Counted from the first letter of the stretch, positions 16,938 to 25,141 are shown. The stretch: 64,000 nt of DNA from Nocardioides sp. CFH 31398 (GCF_022436705.1 NZ_JAKUHT010000005.1:372001-436000); one strand, 5' to 3'. Notes: generated from the letters alone by a model not told the origin. Made by a program: numbers and translations.

Positions 16938-18881
16938 TCAGCCGCCGTCCAGGCGGACAGCCAGCACGGCGACGTCGTCGGTGTGCCCGGAGGGGAGCAT
17001 CGCGGCCAGCAGGCCGTCGACCATCTCGGCGAGCGGCCGACCCGCGAGTCCCTCCACCGCGTCGCAGAGACGCTGGAGACCGGCGTCCAGGCTCTCCCCG
17101 CGGCGCTCCACGAGCCCGTCGGTGAACAGCAGCAGGGTGCTGCCGGGGGCCAGGTCGCGCTGCTGCTGCATCCGGCGCCGCCCGTCGCCGCCGAGCCCCA
17201 GCATGAGCCCGTGGGCGGGCAGCAGCAGGGGGCTGCCGTCCGGCTCGACCAGCAGCGCGGGCGGGTGGCCGGCCGCCGCCCAGGTCAGGCGTCCTCCGCC
17301 CTCGGGCCGTGAGCGCAGCCGGCAGACGACCGCGGTGGCGCTGACGTCGAGCCGGAGGCGGTCGACGGCGAGGTCGACCTCGTCGAGCAGGGCGCCGGGC
17401 GAGGCGAACGCCGTGACCCCGAGGCCGCGCACCATGCTGCGCAGCTGGCCCATCGCGGCGGCCGCCGCGACGTCGTGGCCGGCGACGTCGCCGACGACGA
17501 GCATCGTCGTCCGCTCCCCCAGCGCGAACGCGTCGTACCAGTCACCGCCGACGTGGGCGGCGTCGGTCGCGGGGGCGTAGCGGGCCTCGACCGTCGCCCC
17601 CGGCGGGGTGACCGGCGGCGTGAGCAGGCTGCGCTGCAGCTCCTCGGACGCGCTGCGGTGCCGCAGCAGGTCGCGCCCGTGGCCGAGGACGACGGAGGTG
17701 CGGCGCCCGATGTCGAGCGCGGCGGCGGTCTCCGCCTCGGACAGCGGCGGGCGACCCGCCCCCCGGGCCAGGGTGATGGTCCCGTCGACGCGCCCGCGGC
17801 TCGCGATCGGCACCACCACCACCGACGTCGGGTCGAGCGTCGTCAGCGCGTCCAAGGCCTCCTCGGAGCGCAGCGTGGCCCGCGCGACGGCCAGGACGTC
17901 CGCGCTCACGACGTACGGCGTGCTGCCCTCGAGGGTGGCGAGCGAGCCCACCGGCTCGGTGCGGCCGACGAGGCGGTGGCGGGCGAACGTCTCGGTCACG
18001 CCCAGCAGGCCCGGGTCGCGGTGCCACCACCCGACGTCGCGGGGTGCGCCGTGGTCGTCGAGCAGCGTCACCACCGACCAGTCGGCCAGCGCCGGGACGG
18101 TGAGGCGGACCAGGCTGCGGACGGCGTCGTCCGGCTCGAGGGAGGCGGTCAGGGAGTCGCTCGCGGAGGCGACCAGCGCGACCAGCGCCTCGGTGTGGTC
18201 GCGACCGACGGCGTGGAGGGCGGCCTGGGCCTCGTTGCGCTCGGCCTCGGTCGCGCCTCGCTCGAGCTCGGCCGCGACCGCGTCGGCGACGTCGCGGACC
18301 ATGGCCACGTCGTCGTCGCCCCAGTCGCGGGGCTCCTCGTCGTACACGCAGACGACGCCGACGGCCCGCCCGAGGGAGTCCAGCAGCGGGACGCCGAGGT
18401 AGGACCGCACCGACGCCGGGGCGTCCGCACCCTCCCCGAGCATCGCCCGGGTGGCGTCGTCCTCGTCCGCCACGTCGCGCACCAGCAGCGGCCCGCCCCG
18501 CGCGGCCACCCGGGCGCAGACGGTCGCGTGGCGCTCGAGCGGGGGCGCGTCGAGGAGGCCGGCGGCGAGACCGTGGCCGCCCACCACGGTGGTCCGGGTG
18601 TCGACCAGGGAGACGTGGGCCGACGACGTCCCCGCCACGTGCGCGGCCAGCGCGGCGAGCCGCGCGACGACCGGGTTGTCCGTCCCCGCGGGCAGCAGGC
18701 GCCGGACGGCGGCGCTGCGGGCGGGGTCGTCGAGGTCGACGTGGGTCTGCGCGGCGGGAGCCGGGCGCACCCCGCGACGCGTGCCAGTGCCCGTGCCCGT
18801 GCGGCTGCCGCCCATGTCGACGCTCCCGACCCTCGTGGTCCCCGCGGTGCGCGCCGCCACCGGCCCGCCGCGGGCGTTCAT
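16938..18881 (-). CDS. GAF-domain PP2C-type phosphatase (SpoIIE/RsbU-like)
   Basis: Soluble signalling protein of about 647 residues. A GAF domain (about 65-215; typical SYLGVPLLDSLGRAVGVVCVY) is followed by a second, weaker GAF-like segment (about 260-410) and a SpoIIE PP2C domain (about 430-645). The metal-binding motifs GGDWYDAF, VVGDVAGHD and FTDGLVERRGE are intact, as is the terminal SGHTDDVAVLAVRL. Such phosphatases dephosphorylate anti-anti-sigma factors in partner-switching stress pathways. No kinase or antagonist gene is adjacent. ATG 18881 is used, 18 bases after the upstream stop. ATG 18815 is an alternative that drops a low-complexity head. Probably co-transcribed with the spermidine synthase-like gene. 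Confidence 0.88.
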   Translation of the reverse strand: MNARGGPVAARTAGTTRVGSVDMGGSRTGTGTGTRRGVRPAPAAQTHVDLDDPARSAAVRRLLPAGTDNPVVARLAALAAHVAGTSSAHVSLVDTRTTVVGGHGLAAGLLDAPPLERHATVCARVAARGGPLLVRDVADEDDATRAMLGEGADAPASVRSYLGVPLLDSLGRAVGVVCVYDEEPRDWGDDDVAMVRDVADAVAAELERGATEAERNEAQAALHAVGRDHTEALVALVASASDSLTASLEPDDAVRSLVRLTVPALADWSVVTLLDDHGAPRDVGWWHRDPGLLGVTETFARHRLVGRTEPVGSLATLEGSTPYVVSADVLAVARATLRSEEALDALTTLDPTSVVVVPIASRGRVDGTITLARGAGRPPLSEAETAAALDIGRRTSVVLGHGRDLLRHRSASEELQRSLLTPPVTPPGATVEARYAPATDAAHVGGDWYDAFALGERTTMLVVGDVAGHDVAAAAAMGQLRSMVRGLGVTAFASPGALLDEVDLAVDRLRLDVSATAVVCRLRSRPEGGGRLTWAAAGHPPALLVEPDGSPLLLPAHGLMLGLGGDGRRRMQQQRDLAPGSTLLLFTDGLVERRGESLDAGLQRLCDAVEGLAGRPLAEMVDGLLAAMLPSGHTDDVAVLAVRLDGG

Positions 18882-18898
18882 CGTAGGGGGCGGCCGGC

Positions 18899-20407
18899 TC
18901 AGCCCGTGGGGTAAGGCGTGAGCAGCTGGTCGGTCGGCGCGAACTCGTCGGTGAGCAGGACGGCGTCGCCGGTCCACCGCGCGAGCTCGTCGCCGGTGGC
19001 GACCGCCCAGCCGGTGTCGCGGGCCTCGAGCGCTTCGGACCAGGCGTCGAGGTCGAGCGGCGCGTCGGAGGCCAGCACGACGAGGTTGCCGCCCTCCTGC
19101 CCGGCGAGCGCGGCGGGCGTGGCGGCGAGGGCGACCTCGTCGAAGACCGTGGACAGGGTGCGGACCTCGGCCCGCGCGAAGTCGAGGGGACCGTGGTCGA
19201 TGAGGTTGGCGACGTAGACGCCGTCGTCGGCGAGGGTCCGGCGGACGTCGAGGAGGGCCTCGCGGGTCGTCAGGTGCCACGGCACGCTCACCCCGCCGAA
19301 GGCGTCGCCGACCACGACGTCGTGGACGCCGCTCGGCTGCTCGCGCAGCCCCAGGCGGCCGTCCTCGACGCGGACCTCGACCCCCTCGGGGTCCAGGTCG
19401 AGCCGCTCGGCGTCGATCCGCACGACGCCCGGGTCGACCTCGGAGACCACCGAGGTGGTGCCCGGGCGGGTGGCGGCGAGGTAGCGGGGGACGCTCAGCG
19501 CCCCGGCGCCCAGGTGGTACGCCGACAGCGGCTCGCCGGGCGGCCGGAAGGTGTCGAGGACCCCCGCGACGGCCCGGACGTAGGCGAAGTCGAGCGCCTC
19601 GGGGTCGGCCTCGACGGACGAGTTGCGCACGCCGTCGAGCACCAGCAACGTCGCGTCCGGGTTCTCGGGGTCCGGCTCGAGCTGGGCGCAGTGGTACGTC
19701 GTCTCCACGTCGCAGCCGCCCGGCGCGACGGGGAGGACCAGGCCGCCGGCGACGACGACCAGGGCCGGTACGAGCACGCCGCGGGCACGCCGCACGCCCC
19801 AGCCGACCGCGAGCGCGGCGACGACGAGCAGGACGCCGAGCCCGACGAGGATGCCGCTGACCGGCACGGTGCTGACCAGGACGAACCCCGTCACCACCGT
19901 GCCGACGATGGCCCCGGCCGTGCCGATCCCGGACAGCCGGCCGACCACGGTGCCGGTCTCGTCGAGGCTGCTCAGGCGCAGCTTGGTGACCATGGGCGTC
20001 ACCGCCGACAGCAGCGCGCCGGGGACGAAGATCGTGGCCGCCGCAGCCGGCAGCAGCAGCGCGCCGTCCCCGGTGGCGCCGGTGGCCCGGACCGCGACCG
20101 GGGTCAGCGCCACGACCGCCCCGGACACCGCGAGCAGGGGCGCGAGCGTCCTGCGGGGGTCCACGACGTCCGCGGCACGGCCGCCGGCCCACGACCCGAC
20201 CGCGATCGCGGTGAGGGCGATGCCGATGACGATCGTGTTGGTCTCGAGGGTGAGCCCCAGGTACGGCGCCAGCAGCCGCAGGGCGACGAGCTCGACGACG
20301 AGCACGGCCGCGGAGGAGCCGAAGACGAGCGCGGCCGCGGCCCACTCGCCCAGGCCGGGTGCCGGGTGGGCGCCGCCGTCGGGGCCGGTGCTGCTCTCAG
20401 AACTCAC
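18899..20407 (-). CDS. Membrane-fused spermidine synthase-like protein
   Basis: A 502-residue fusion. The N-terminal half has about six hydrophobic helices of the MFS/spermidine synthase-fusion type (LVFGSSAAVLVVELVALRLL near the start). The C-terminal half is a SpeE-like Rossmann domain with AYHLGAGALSVPRYLAA as the nucleotide-binding loop, SEVDPGVVRIDAERL and VVVGDAFGG. The canonical GGGDG loop of spermidine synthase is altered and polyamine-site residues are not evident, so true spermidine synthesis is doubtful. Start GTG 20407 lies six bases after CAGGAT, a weak -10 sequence. The phosphatase gene follows closely. Confidence 0.85.
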   Translation of the reverse strand: MSSESSTGPDGGAHPAPGLGEWAAAALVFGSSAAVLVVELVALRLLAPYLGLTLETNTIVIGIALTAIAVGSWAGGRAADVVDPRRTLAPLLAVSGAVVALTPVAVRATGATGDGALLLPAAAATIFVPGALLSAVTPMVTKLRLSSLDETGTVVGRLSGIGTAGAIVGTVVTGFVLVSTVPVSGILVGLGVLLVVAALAVGWGVRRARGVLVPALVVVAGGLVLPVAPGGCDVETTYHCAQLEPDPENPDATLLVLDGVRNSSVEADPEALDFAYVRAVAGVLDTFRPPGEPLSAYHLGAGALSVPRYLAATRPGTTSVVSEVDPGVVRIDAERLDLDPEGVEVRVEDGRLGLREQPSGVHDVVVGDAFGGVSVPWHLTTREALLDVRRTLADDGVYVANLIDHGPLDFARAEVRTLSTVFDEVALAATPAALAGQEGGNLVVLASDAPLDLDAWSEALEARDTGWAVATGDELARWTGDAVLLTDEFAPTDQLLTPYPTG

Positions 20408-20492
20408 CGCCCGATCCTGGCACCCCCACAGAATCCTCTGGATTCGCTCAAGGGGCTAGGTGGAGTGGACAGCCGTTCGCATACTGGAGGAG

Positions 20493-20558
20493 CCGCCGCA
20501 GTGCGGCGGGCAGGGCCCGCCGGGACCAAGGTCCGCCCCCCGGTCGTGGTCCCGGCGG
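20493..20558. other. Two strong hairpins in an otherwise empty intergenic region
   Basis: CCGCCGCA-G-TGCGGCGG (20493-20509) and CCGCCGGGACCA (20517-20528) with TGGTCCCGGCGG (20547-20558). Both are perfect inverted repeats. They lie between the end of the SnoaL-like gene (20604) and the start of the next gene (20407) on the minus strand. They may terminate or process the upstream transcript. No coding sequence was recognised in 20408-20603. Confidence 0.5.
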
Positions 20559-20603
20559 CAGCCCGGCCCCCGGGTCGCGTGACCGACGACCTCCGCCGCT
20601 CCC

Positions 20604-20969
20604 TCACCCTGCCGCCAGCACGCCGCGCGGGTCGAAGGCGACGCGCACGGCCGTGACGAGGCCGTCCTCGACGTGGGTCCAGTTCGCCGTCGGGGCGGGC
20701 TCAGCGACGGTGGTCCGCAGGTCGAACCAGGTCACGACGTCGGGTCCGTCGACGAGGCGCAGCCGGACGTCCAGCCCCTCCAGGATCGCGCCCATCCCGA
20801 CCAGGCCGGCCACGCAGGCGTCCGCGCCGCGCAGGCTGGCGAGCGGGCCGTCGAAGGTGACGTCGTCGGCGAACAGCGACCGCAGGGTGTCGGCGTCGCG
20901 TGCCTGCCACGCGGCGAAGTAGGTCTCGGCGACCTCACGGGTGGTGCGGGGCTCCGGGCTGCCGGTCAT
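20604..20969 (-). CDS. SnoaL/NTF2-like domain protein
   Basis: Small alpha+beta barrel protein of 121 residues. The pattern TREVAETYFAAWQARDADTLRSLFADDVTF is split here as helix 1 (ETYFAAWQARDADTLRSLFA) and the DDVTFDGP strand of SnoaL-like folds. These proteins act as isomerases, cyclases or simple binding domains, and no catalytic residues allow a choice. The ATG at 20969 is chosen because AGGGAG lies six bases upstream. It is divergent from a LysR regulator and is therefore a likely target of it. Confidence 0.75.
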   Translation of the reverse strand: MTGSPEPRTTREVAETYFAAWQARDADTLRSLFADDVTFDGPLASLRGADACVAGLVGMGAILEGLDVRLRLVDGPDVVTWFDLRTTVAEPAPTANWTHVEDGLVTAVRVAFDPRGVLAAG

Positions 20970-21059
20970 GGTGCGCTCCCTCTCTGGTGGGTCCCGCTCT
21001 CGCGGGTGTCGGTCGCACCCACTCTGCGCCGGTCCTCGCCATCGCACCAGCAGATGAGA

Positions 21060-21079
21060 GTGATGTGACCTAGCATCAC
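21060..21079. promoter_or_regulatory. LysR-type operator candidate in the lysR/SnoaL divergent region
   Basis: GTGATG-N8-CATCAC, a perfect six-base inverted repeat that overlaps the lysR -10 box (21071-21076). Binding here would block lysR transcription, the classic autorepression layout. The SnoaL-like gene is transcribed the other way. Confidence 0.5.
21071..21076 (+). promoter_or_regulatory. -10 box (TAGCAT) for the LysR gene
   Basis: TAGCAT lies five bases before an in-frame GTG and eight before the ATG, so the transcript is close to leaderless. Confidence 0.55.
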
Positions 21080-21084
21080 CAGTG

Positions 21085-21963
21085 ATGAAGATCCACCAGC
21101 TGCGCTACCTGCTCGCCGTCGCCGACGCCGGGTCCTTCACGGCCGCCGCCGAGGCGCTGCACGTCGCCCAGTCCGGCGTCTCCGCCCAGGTGGCGAAGCT
21201 CGAGCGAGAGCTCGGGGTGGGACTGCTCGAGCGGCTGCCGCGCGGCGTCGTGCCGACCGACGCCGGCACCGCCGTCCTCGCAGCGACGCGGACGGCGCTG
21301 GACGCGCTCGACGCGGTCTCGGCCACGGCAGGACGGCACGGGGGCCTGCTGGCCGGCCGGGTCCGGCTCGGCACCGTGCGCGGCGGCGCGATGTCCGTGG
21401 TCACCGGCCCCCTCGCGAGCCTGGCGCGCGACCACCCCGGCGTCGAGGTCGTCGTCACCGAGGACGGCTCCGAGGCGCTCGCCGACGACGTCCGGGAGGG
21501 CCGTCTCGACCTCGCCCTCGTGGGGTGGTCCGGCGACCCGCCCGCCGGCCTGGAGTCGACCTCCCTCGGGGAGGACGCCCTCGTCGCCGCCCTCGGGCCG
21601 AGGCACCCGCTGGCCGCCGGCCGTGGTCGGTTGACCCCGGCGCGCCTGGCGTCGGCCTCCGTCCTGGCGCTGCCCCGGGGCACGGGCGCGCGCGCCGCGC
21701 TGGACCGCGCGTGCGCCGCCGCCGGTGTCGGGCTCCGGATCGCCGTCGAGGCGGGCGATCCCGCCACGCTGGCCGCCCTGGCGCGCCAGGGGCTCGGTGC
21801 CGCCGTGCTGTCGGAGCGCACCGCGGCGGCGTACGCCGACGGCCTGGTCGTCCGGCCGGTCGCGACCACGGCGACCTCGCACCTGGGTCTCGTGCACCGG
21901 GCGGCGCCGACGCCCGCCGCCGCGGACCTGCGCGCCCGGATGCTCGCCGTCGCCGACCGCTGA
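21085..21963 (+). CDS. LysR-family transcriptional regulator
   Basis: DNA-binding regulator of 292 residues. The N-terminal winged helix (about 3-60; QLRYLLAVADAGSFTAAAEA, then HVAQSGVSAQVAKLERELG) is canonical. The rest is a two-lobe LysR substrate domain (about 90-290), in which LALVGWSGDPPAGLESTSLG lies in the inducer cleft region. It is divergent from the SnoaL-like gene with an inverted repeat between them, so it probably controls that gene and itself. ATG 21085 is used. The GTG just before it is also in frame. Confidence 0.9.
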   Translation: MKIHQLRYLLAVADAGSFTAAAEALHVAQSGVSAQVAKLERELGVGLLERLPRGVVPTDAGTAVLAATRTALDALDAVSATAGRHGGLLAGRVRLGTVRGGAMSVVTGPLASLARDHPGVEVVVTEDGSEALADDVREGRLDLALVGWSGDPPAGLESTSLGEDALVAALGPRHPLAAGRGRLTPARLASASVLALPRGTGARAALDRACAAAGVGLRIAVEAGDPATLAALARQGLGAAVLSERTAAAYADGLVVRPVATTATSHLGLVHRAAPTPAAADLRARMLAVADR

Positions 21964-22124
21964 CCTGTGCCTCCCTGTGACCCAGGTGAGAACTGTCTGG
22001 CAAGTCCCCGAAATCCCTGGTGTGGACGCGGTCGCGGGTCTCTACTGGAGTCAGGACGCGCTTCGAGCGCCCAGTGGGAACGGCCCGCGATCCGAGTCCG
22101 CGGTCGCCGGACCCGCCACCGGTT

Positions 22125-22158
22125 CGCCGGCCTGCCACCGACGGGTGGCGGGCCGGCG
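22125..22158. terminator. Long hairpin between convergent lysR and dehydrogenase genes
   Basis: A 15-base-pair stem (22125-22139 with 22144-22158) with one G-U pair and a four-base loop, pure GC. It lies 160 bases after the lysR stop and 38 bases after the dehydrogenase stop, so it can serve both strands. The rest of 21964-22195 shows nothing recognisable. Confidence 0.5.
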
Positions 22159-22195
22159 ACCATCTCCCGGCCCGGCCGGCCCCGGCGGCCCCGGC

Positions 22196-23233
22196 TCAGG
22201 GCCGCAGCACGGTGATGCCGGCACCACGGCCGGGCGCGTCGAACGCCATCATCGCCGCCGGGGCGTGCGCGAGACCGACCTCGCGGGTCACCAGGCGGGT
22301 CGGGTCGAGGGTGCCGTCGCCCACCGCCGCGAGCAGCCAGTCGTACTCGGGCGCGGGCATCCCGTGGCTGCCGAGGACGACGAGCTCGCGGGCCACCACG
22401 AGGTCCATGGGCACGAGCGGCTCGGCGTCGTCGCCGAGCAGCAACCCGACCTGGACGTGACGCCCGCGCGGCCGCAGCGACCGCAGCGAGGACCGCAGGA
22501 CGCCGGCGGACCCCACGGCGTCGAGGGACACCGCCGCTCCCCCGCCGGTCACCTCCCGGACCGCCTCGACCACGTCGTCGTCCCCGGTCGGGTCGAGGGT
22601 CACCTCCGCCCCGAGCTCGACGGCGAGGTCGCGGGCGGCCCCGTCCGGGTCGACGGCCAGCACGCGTGCCCCCAGGGAGTGCGCGACCATGACCGAGGAG
22701 AGGCCGACGCCCCCGCAGCCGTGGACGACGACCCAGTCGTCGAGCGAAGGCCGTCCGAGGCGGCGCACGGCCCGGGCCGCGGTGGCGAAGCGGCAGCCGA
22801 GGGCCGCCGCCGCGCTCATCGACACGGCCTCGGGCAGCCGCACGAGGTTCGCCTGCGCGGCGGGGACGGCGACCAGCTCGGCCCAGGACCCGTCCCGGGT
22901 GAAGCCGGGCTGCTGCTGGTGGGGGCAGACGTGCAGCTGCCCGCGAGCGCAGACCTCGCACCGCCCGCAACCCAGGACGAACGGCACGGTCACGCGGTCC
23001 CCGACCGACCAGCCGGCGACCTCCGGGCCCACCTCGGCGACCGTGCCGGCGTACTCGTGGCCGGGGACCATCGGGAGCGGGACCGGGTCCCTGCCGCGCC
23101 ACGCGTGGTGGTCGCTGCCGCAGACGCCGGTGGCCTCGACCCGCACCAGGACGCCGTCCGCGGGGCAGGCCGGCTCGGGGACGTCACCCAGCCGCGGACG
23201 CTCGCCGTAGGCGAAGTAGCGGACGGCACGCAT
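22196..23233 (-). CDS. Zinc-dependent alcohol dehydrogenase family protein
   Basis: Medium-chain dehydrogenase of 345 residues, oxidising an alcohol with NAD(P). The catalytic zinc ligands are in GVCGSDHHAW and PGHEYAGTV. The structural zinc site has four cysteines in CGRCEVCARGQLHVC. The Rossmann motif GCGGVGLSSVMVA binds the cofactor. The ATG at 23233 overlaps the stop of the MarR gene by one base (TGATG), so this is a regulator-enzyme operon. Substrate unknown. Confidence 0.9.
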   Translation of the reverse strand: MRAVRYFAYGERPRLGDVPEPACPADGVLVRVEATGVCGSDHHAWRGRDPVPLPMVPGHEYAGTVAEVGPEVAGWSVGDRVTVPFVLGCGRCEVCARGQLHVCPHQQQPGFTRDGSWAELVAVPAAQANLVRLPEAVSMSAAAALGCRFATAARAVRRLGRPSLDDWVVVHGCGGVGLSSVMVAHSLGARVLAVDPDGAARDLAVELGAEVTLDPTGDDDVVEAVREVTGGGAAVSLDAVGSAGVLRSSLRSLRPRGRHVQVGLLLGDDAEPLVPMDLVVARELVVLGSHGMPAPEYDWLLAAVGDGTLDPTRLVTREVGLAHAPAAMMAFDAPGRGAGITVLRP

Positions 23234-23718
23234 CAGGACCTCACCTCGATCGGGTCGCCCAGGCGGGCGCTGATGCGGGCCAGGCACCGGGTGAGTGCCG
23301 GGAGGTCGCCGGGCTCGAGGTCGTCGAGCACCAGCTCACGGACGTGCTCGACGTGGTCGGGCGCGGTGCCGCGCACCAGGTCGCGGCCCTCCTCGGTGAG
23401 GATCGCGACGGTGCGGCGTCCGGGGCCGGGCACCCGCTCGCGGCGCACCAGCCCGCGTCGCTCGAGCCGCGACACCACGTGCGAGAGGCGCGACAGCGAG
23501 CCCGACGCGAGACCGGCGAGGTCGCTCATCCGCAGGGTGCGGTCGTCGGTCTCCGACAGCATCGCCAGCACCGTGTACTCGAAGAACGTCAGCCCGGCCT
23601 GCTCCCCCAGCCGGGCGTCCAGGGCGGCGGGCAGGCGCATGAGCGTGCCGACCAGCGCGAGCCAGGCCTCCCGCTCCTCGGGGTCGAGCCAGCGGGGCGT
23701 CGTCGGAGGCGCAGTCAC
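23233..23718 (-). CDS. MarR-family transcriptional regulator
   Basis: Winged-helix repressor of 161 residues with the MarR layout: LTFFEYTVLAMLSETDDRTL, then SDLAGLASGSLSRLSHVVSR as recognition helix, then the wing with PGPGRRTVAILT. GTG 23718 is selected because GAGGA lies seven bases upstream. The longer frame would need a TTG inside the operators. Two TTGA-N4-TCAA sites lie in the 77-bp divergent region shared with the DODA dioxygenase gene, so it probably represses both itself with the dehydrogenase and the dioxygenase. Confidence 0.9.
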   Translation of the reverse strand: MTAPPTTPRWLDPEEREAWLALVGTLMRLPAALDARLGEQAGLTFFEYTVLAMLSETDDRTLRMSDLAGLASGSLSRLSHVVSRLERRGLVRRERVPGPGRRTVAILTEEGRDLVRGTAPDHVEHVRELVLDDLEPGDLPALTRCLARISARLGDPIEVRS

Positions 23719-23731
23719 GGGCCCATCCTCA

Positions 23732-23745
23732 CTTGAAACGTCAAG
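23732..23745. promoter_or_regulatory. MarR operator candidate 1
   Basis: CTTGA-AACG-TCAAG, perfect five-base inverted repeat just upstream of the MarR start. It has the same core (TTGA-N4-TCAA) as site 2. Confidence 0.6.
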
Positions 23746-23763
23746 ACGGCTCAACTACTGTTG

Positions 23764-23775
23764 TTGACACCTCAA
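23764..23775. promoter_or_regulatory. MarR operator candidate 2
   Basis: TTGA-CACC-TCAA, the same core and spacing as site 1, 32 bp away (about three helical turns), upstream of the dioxygenase ribosome-binding site. Confidence 0.6.
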
Positions 23776-23795
23776 GTAATCCGATCGGAGACACC

Positions 23796-24650
23796 GTGAC
23801 CGCGCCCCTCGCCGCCTACGAGTCCTTCCTGCGCACCGACGCGCCGCGCACGCGCGACCAGCGCGCCTGGTCGGAGGACGACGGCGCGCTGCCCGCGCTG
23901 TTCCTCTCCCACGGCGCGCCCCCGTTGTACGAGGACGCGCACTGGATCTCGCAGCTGTTCTCGTGGTCGGTCTCGCTGCCGAAGCCTCGGGCCGTGCTCA
24001 TCGTCAGCGCGCACTGGGAGTCCGCACCGCTCGCCCTCTCCTCGTCCGCCGCCGCCACGCCGCTGGTCTACGACTTCGGCGGGTTCCACCCGCGCTACTA
24101 CCGCTTCTCCTACGCCACGCCCGACGCGTCGTGGCTCGCCGACCAGGTCACCGCGCTGCTGCCGGACCGCGAGCCCGTGCACACGACCGGCCGCGGGCTG
24201 GACCACGGTGCGTGGGTGCCGCTGTCGGTGATGTACCCCGACGCCGACGTGCCGGTGATCCAGATGTCGATGCCGACGCACGACCCCGCCCGGCTCACCG
24301 ACATCGGACGCCGGTTGCGTTCGCTGCGCGAGCAGGGGGTACTGGTGGTCGGCTCCGGCTACGGCACCCACGGCCTGCCGTTCCTCACCCGGGAGATGTT
24401 CGTCGACAACGTCGTCCCCGGCTGGTCCAGCGAGTTCGACGCCTGGACCGCCGAGGCGCTCGCGGACGCCGACTGGGACCGACTCACCCGGTACGCCGAG
24501 GCGCCGGGCATGCCGTACGCCCACCCGACCGTCGAGCACTTCACGCCGATGTTCGTGACCCTCGGCGCGTCCTCCGGTCCGTCGGTGCCGACCACGGTGA
24601 TCGACGACTACTCGTTCGGCCTGTCCAAGCGGTCGTTCCAGATCGCCTGA
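23796..24650 (+). CDS. DODA-type extradiol ring-cleavage dioxygenase
   Basis: Iron or zinc-dependent class III extradiol dioxygenase related to 4,5-DOPA dioxygenase and E. coli YgiD, 284 residues. Metal-ligand histidines are seen in FLSHGAPPLY (H39), VSAHWES (H73), RGLDHGAWVPL and EHFTPMFV. GTHGLPF is also conserved. GTG 23796 has GGAG six bases upstream. The divergent MarR regulator with two operators, and its neighbouring dehydrogenase, suggest an inducible response to an aromatic or quinone-like compound. In vivo substrate unknown. Confidence 0.9.
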   Translation: MTAPLAAYESFLRTDAPRTRDQRAWSEDDGALPALFLSHGAPPLYEDAHWISQLFSWSVSLPKPRAVLIVSAHWESAPLALSSSAAATPLVYDFGGFHPRYYRFSYATPDASWLADQVTALLPDREPVHTTGRGLDHGAWVPLSVMYPDADVPVIQMSMPTHDPARLTDIGRRLRSLREQGVLVVGSGYGTHGLPFLTREMFVDNVVPGWSSEFDAWTAEALADADWDRLTRYAEAPGMPYAHPTVEHFTPMFVTLGASSGPSVPTTVIDDYSFGLSKRSFQIA

Positions 24651-24656
24651 CAGGGG

Positions 24657-24672
24657 CGCCCGCCACCGGGCG
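24657..24672. terminator. Short hairpin between convergent dioxygenase and small-protein genes
   Basis: CGCCCG-CCAC-CGGGCG in a 24-base gap between two stops. It is a small stem, plausible as a two-way terminator. Confidence 0.35.
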
Positions 24673-24674
24673 GC

Positions 24675-25055
24675 TCAGGACGTCGCCTCGACCTCCGACA
24701 CCGACCCGGACGCCGCTCCCCAGTGGGCGTGGACGGCGGCGACGGCCTCGCCGGGCGGGGTGCGGGCGCTCTTCACGAGGGCGTCGAGGCCGGGCTCCCC
24801 GCGACGGGCGCAGTCGGCCGCGAGGGTGTCGAGCACCCGGCCGACCCCGACCGCCGGGTAGGGCAGCCCGAGGTCGCGCACGAGCGCGCCGTAGGTCGTG
24901 GTCCCGCCGTCGCGGGCCAGCGCCACGAGGTGCGCGCGGACTCGGGGCAGGCAGGCGTGGGCCTTCTCGCTCACCGTGAGGGTGTGGCCGGAGGCGGTCT
25001 CGAACGTCTCCCCGACCACCAGTCGGGGCGGGTCGGACTTCTTCGTCGTCGTCAT
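24675..25055 (-). CDS. Small conserved protein with MGMT-like winged-helix pattern
   Basis: A 126-residue protein not assigned with certainty. After a strand-rich head, GGTTTYGALVRDLGLPYPAVGVGRVL followed by LAADCARRGEPGLDALV resembles the DNA-binding part of O6-alkylguanine transferase-like proteins (there TTYG, then VG, then NP and RV), but the PCHR active-site motif is absent. (The quoted run is given in two parts: GGTTTYGALVRDL and GLPYPAVGVGRVL.) It could be a DNA-binding or nuclease-accessory protein. ATG 25055 is the only good start, with a weak GGGG upstream. Convergent with the dioxygenase. Confidence 0.65.
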   Translation of the reverse strand: MTTTKKSDPPRLVVGETFETASGHTLTVSEKAHACLPRVRAHLVALARDGGTTTYGALVRDLGLPYPAVGVGRVLDTLAADCARRGEPGLDALVKSARTPPGEAVAAVHAHWGAASGSVSEVEATS

Positions 25056-25141
25056 CCCCCGAGGCTGGCAGCGTCGGCGGGGTCGCGTCGGCGCCCGTGC
25101 ACAGGCCCCCCACCCCCGACGACCTGTGGACGGGAACCGGC

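Noticed and set aside
20404..20607. 67-codon open frame in the gap upstream of the synthase-like gene
   Set aside because: Its sequence is arginine-rich and low in complexity, it lies over the two hairpins, and it has no ribosome-binding site.
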